From Candidatus Pacearchaeota archaeon (lineage in GTDB: Archaea > Nanobdellota > Nanobdellia > Pacearchaeales > GW2011-AR1), in contig JAGLLG010000005.1 in the NCBI GenBank assembly GCA_023140635.1, positions 1 to 14,210 of the forward strand: DNA of 14,210 nucleotides, given 5' to 3'. Below the pieces are notes generated by a model, which saw only the letters and a list, made by a program, of their open reading frames with translations, was not told the DNA's origin and did not search any database. Shown here in pieces: positions 12,155-14,210 of the stretch (position 1 is its first letter; each line of letters starts with the position of its first letter). A program made the translations under genes and the position numbers.

Positions 12155-13774
12155 TTAGTATAAGGCTGTCCAAGTTGTTGAATTGCAACCATAATGTTTT
12201 TTAGTTGTCCCATCATAATATATAGCCCCTTCTTGATTTGCATTACAATCAGCACTTGTTGAATTTGGATAAACTATTAACCCTGCTGTGTCTCTGTCAA
12301 AACCAAATTGATTACCAGCCACATAACCTTTAAATTCAATATCATTTGTAGAGCCATCTAATTGAATCATGTGTGTTATTGCATCAGAACCTTCTCCAAA
12401 TGCAATTTGTCCAGCTAATTCTGGATCGCTTAATCCTGTTGGATAGAGAAAAACAATGGGAGCTACTCCAATATCTGTAATTTCTAATTCTGCACTTTGA
12501 TCAGAAAAAGTAGATGAATCGTTTCCTCCAATTAAAACTCTATCTGTAAATCCATAATCCTTTCTAAAAACTCTATAACTTAAACCTCCTTCCAGAATAT
12601 CCCAAGAAGAATTTGTTGTTACAGGAATTGAAGTTACATTACAATTATGGCATTGAAGATTCGTTCCAGTAATATAACTTCCAGTGATAGGTGAACATGC
12701 TCCAAATCTTATTCCTGAACCCATTGAATCTCCAATTAATCTATAAGCATTTTTCCCTATTATGTTATTAAGGGTAACATACTTATTTGCATTTAAATCT
12801 ATGGACTGGTCATTAAACTCTGAACCACCTTCTATCATAATGTTGGAAATTGTTACATATTGGGAATATCCATTCATTTCAATACACTCTCCTTCATGTC
12901 CACCTGCAATACAATTAACATCATGTATATTTGCTTTTTGTGTGCATTCTTGCCAAACTGCATCATTTAATCCATCAGAATGAATGCTATAAACTTCAGA
13001 ATTATTAGTATTATAAATGCATACTCCACTTCCCGCATTTGTGATTCCTCCCCCGAGATTTCCCCCTAAAACTTTAATATTATTTGAATTATTAATATGT
13101 ATAGCCTGTTCCCCACCAGAAGGGTCATGTATTTTAGTGGTTTCTAAAATTCCATAATTAAATATTTTTACATTTTCTAAATTGTTCCCAAAAATCATTT
13201 GATTATACGTTGCAGATTGTGCATCTGTTAATATTTGTGGCGTTGCCCCAGTATTCCAATAAATATGACCATAATTGATAAAAGTTAAATTACTTGTAAG
13301 ATTTAAAGTATTATCTAAGGCATAATTTCCATAAGGATTGACTACAACACAACCATTTGGATTACATTTATTTATTGTAGCTTGAATATCACTACTATTG
13401 CCTGCCTGAACATATAAAAATTCATTAATCCTATCAGAGGCAATACTATCAATATTAGTAATATTATTACTACCTAAACCTAAATTACCTCCAATTTCCA
13501 CATCTCCCGTAACATTCAATCCCCCAGTAACCCGAACCCAACCATCGACGAGGTTATCAATAATTTCTCCTAAAACAAATGTTATTTTTTGTCCGAGGGT
13601 TAGGTTACCGTCGAGATTTATATCAGTAGAATTAATCGAAGTATCGGAGATTACCGTCGCTGCGGTTGTGAAATTTATAAATATAAAACTAAAAACAATT
13701 AACGCGAAAAACTCTTTCGCCCCCCCCCTCCATTTGTCTCGCGGGGAAGGGTTATCATCACTTGTCTTTTCCAT
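12155..13774 (-). CDS. secreted beta-helix (pectate-lyase-like) protein with G9 tract at its start
   Basis: The product has 539 residues. Residues 22-39 (FFALIVFSFIFINFTTAA) are a signal peptide behind an unusually long, charged N-region. Then comes a trunk with GGLNVTGDVEIGGNLGLG and a right-handed beta-helix (about 125-370), beginning with the DIQATINKCNPNGCVVV entry motif and rich in N-x-I/V repeats such as VTISNIMIEGG. A tail-fibre-like segment follows, and the protein ends in a conserved-looking C-terminal tag, KHYGCNSTTWTALY. There is no C-terminal anchor. Codons 16-19 include nine consecutive G (13720-13728). With one G fewer, the ATG at 13733 would be in frame and give a shorter, normal signal peptide. 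The TATA box at 13799-13808 supports the ATG at 13774. It probably binds or cleaves surface glycans. Confidence 0.7.
   Translation of the reverse strand: MEKTSDDNPSPRDKWRGGAKEFFALIVFSFIFINFTTAATVISDTSINSTDINLDGNLTLGQKITFVLGEIIDNLVDGWVRVTGGLNVTGDVEIGGNLGLGSNNITNIDSIASDRINEFLYVQAGNSSDIQATINKCNPNGCVVVNPYGNYALDNTLNLTSNLTFINYGHIYWNTGATPQILTDAQSATYNQMIFGNNLENVKIFNYGILETTKIHDPSGGEQAIHINNSNNIKVLGGNLGGGITNAGSGVCIYNTNNSEVYSIHSDGLNDAVWQECTQKANIHDVNCIAGGHEGECIEMNGYSQYVTISNIMIEGGSEFNDQSIDLNANKYVTLNNIIGKNAYRLIGDSMGSGIRFGACSPITGSYITGTNLQCHNCNVTSIPVTTNSSWDILEGGLSYRVFRKDYGFTDRVLIGGNDSSTFSDQSAELEITDIGVAPIVFLYPTGLSDPELAGQIAFGEGSDAITHMIQLDGSTNDIEFKGYVAGNQFGFDRDTAGLIVYPNSTSADCNANQEGAIYYDGTTKKHYGCNSTTWTALY
13720..13728 (-). 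repeat. Homopolymeric G9 tract in the start of a surface gene
   Basis: Nine consecutive C on the + strand (G on the coding strand) lie 46 nt inside the coding sequence, before the signal peptide. Such tracts are slippage-prone. There is no other start codon between the tract and the signal peptide, so tract length decides which upstream start (13774 or 13733) is joined to the secreted protein. Confidence 0.7.
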
Positions 13775-13797
13775 AGTTATACTATACTAGTTTCTCC

Positions 13798-14210
13798 CTA
13801 TTTAAATGTTTTTTTTTGAAAAATTTCTAATTCAATCCTAGCATCCACAATAAAACTTCCCTTCTCTCCAACAACAATAGGATTTAAATCAAGTTCTTTA
13901 ATATTATTCTTGTCTGCTAAATGTGCAACTTTTTCAACTAAGGTGTAAAACTTTTCTAAATTATATTTTCCCCCCCGGGCATTAAATATTTTAGATCCTT
14001 TCAGATTTTGGACCATAGAAACAACATCTAATCTAGAAACGGGCAATGCTCTGAATGAAACATCTCGTTGAACTTCTGCAAAAATCCCTCCAAATCCGAC
14101 AACTAATAATTTTCCAAAAACGGAGTCATTTTTTAATCCAACTATCATCTCGATTCCTTCGACAACTTCTTGTACTATAATTTTATTTTTTGGAAATGTT
14201 TTGTGCATTT
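13798..14210 (-). CDS. acdB: acetate/acyl-CoA ligase (ADP-forming), beta subunit, 3' part
   Basis: This is the C-terminal 136 residues of an ATP-grasp_5 beta subunit; the start lies beyond the window edge. Visible ATP-grasp features are VQEVVEGIEMIVGLKNDSVFGKLLVVGFGG (the metal/nucleotide-binding strand with the Glu in VEGIEM), FRALPVSRLD and IKELDLNPIVV with the Asp and Asn that bind metal, followed by FIVDARIEL. It would pair with the alpha subunit at 9879-11180, although it is on the other strand. A 7-G run near 13970-13976 codes for ARGG. The stop TAG is at 13798-13800. Full beta subunits are about 230 residues, so about 90-100 residues are missing. Confidence 0.85.
   Translation of the reverse strand, partial: MHKTFPKNKIIVQEVVEGIEMIVGLKNDSVFGKLLVVGFGGIFAEVQRDVSFRALPVSRLDVVSMVQNLKGSKIFNARGGKYNLEKFYTLVEKVAHLADKNNIKELDLNPIVVGEKGSFIVDARIELEIFQKKTFK
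13799..13808 (-). promoter_or_regulatory. TATA box for the beta-helix gene
   Basis: The minus-strand sequence acatttaaat is centred about 29 bp before ATG 13774. It overlaps the last codons of the ACD beta gene. It supports the long N-terminus, since the predicted start falls at or near 13774. Confidence 0.5.

Noticed and set aside
13970..13976. Second G-run (G7) in the ACD beta gene as a phase-variation tract
   Set aside because: It is shorter, codes for a plausible Arg-Gly-Gly in a housekeeping enzyme, and lies far from the start.

Overview
The window looks like a piece of an AT-rich archaeal chromosome, most likely from a DPANN lineage of the Woesearchaeota/Pacearchaeota type. This is an inference from gene content and style. 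The evidence is: an archaeal 7S SRP RNA; a tRNA-Ser without encoded CCA; TATA boxes of the TTTATAAA type 21-29 bp upstream of most start codons, so most mRNAs appear leaderless; an Era-like GTPase next to a DUF2073 protein; an ADP-forming acyl-CoA synthetase alpha/beta pair; and many secreted or membrane-anchored proteins with pilin-like N-termini, PKD-like folds, beta-helices and C-terminal anchors.

Layout. 1-720 (+): an unrecognised 120-residue protein, then two tiny, very acidic, overlapping ORFs behind the only clear Shine-Dalgarno sequence in the window. 732-1800 (-): DUF2073 protein and Era-like GTPase in an operon. 1890-6871 (-): five consecutive cell-surface genes (two pilin-like proteins, a 22-cysteine secreted protein, a 93-residue membrane protein and an 889-residue PKD-like anchored protein), mostly with their own TATA boxes. 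6902-7167 (-): SRP RNA. 7211-7942 (-): SAM methyltransferase. 8132-8923 (+): patatin-like lipase. 8942-9169: an array of partial copies of the tRNA-Ser 3' end. 9153-9233 (-): tRNA-Ser(GCU). 9360-9441 (+): a compact predicted RNA made of three cUUCGg hairpins and a T-run. 9482-9781 (+): PC4/YdbC-like protein. 9879-11180 (+): ACD alpha subunit. 11189-13774 (-): two secreted proteins, one with a G9 tract before its signal peptide. 13798-14210 (-): 3' part of the ACD beta subunit, cut by the window edge.

How the genes work together. ACD converts acyl-CoA, ADP and phosphate to acid, CoA and ATP, the usual energy-yielding step of fermentative archaea. SRP RNA feeds the many signal-peptide proteins encoded here into the membrane. 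The two surface blocks probably build cell-envelope or attachment structures. The parts that known families do not explain are the triple-UUCG RNA, the possible phase-variable G tract, the acidic micro-ORF pair and the tRNA-derived repeats.
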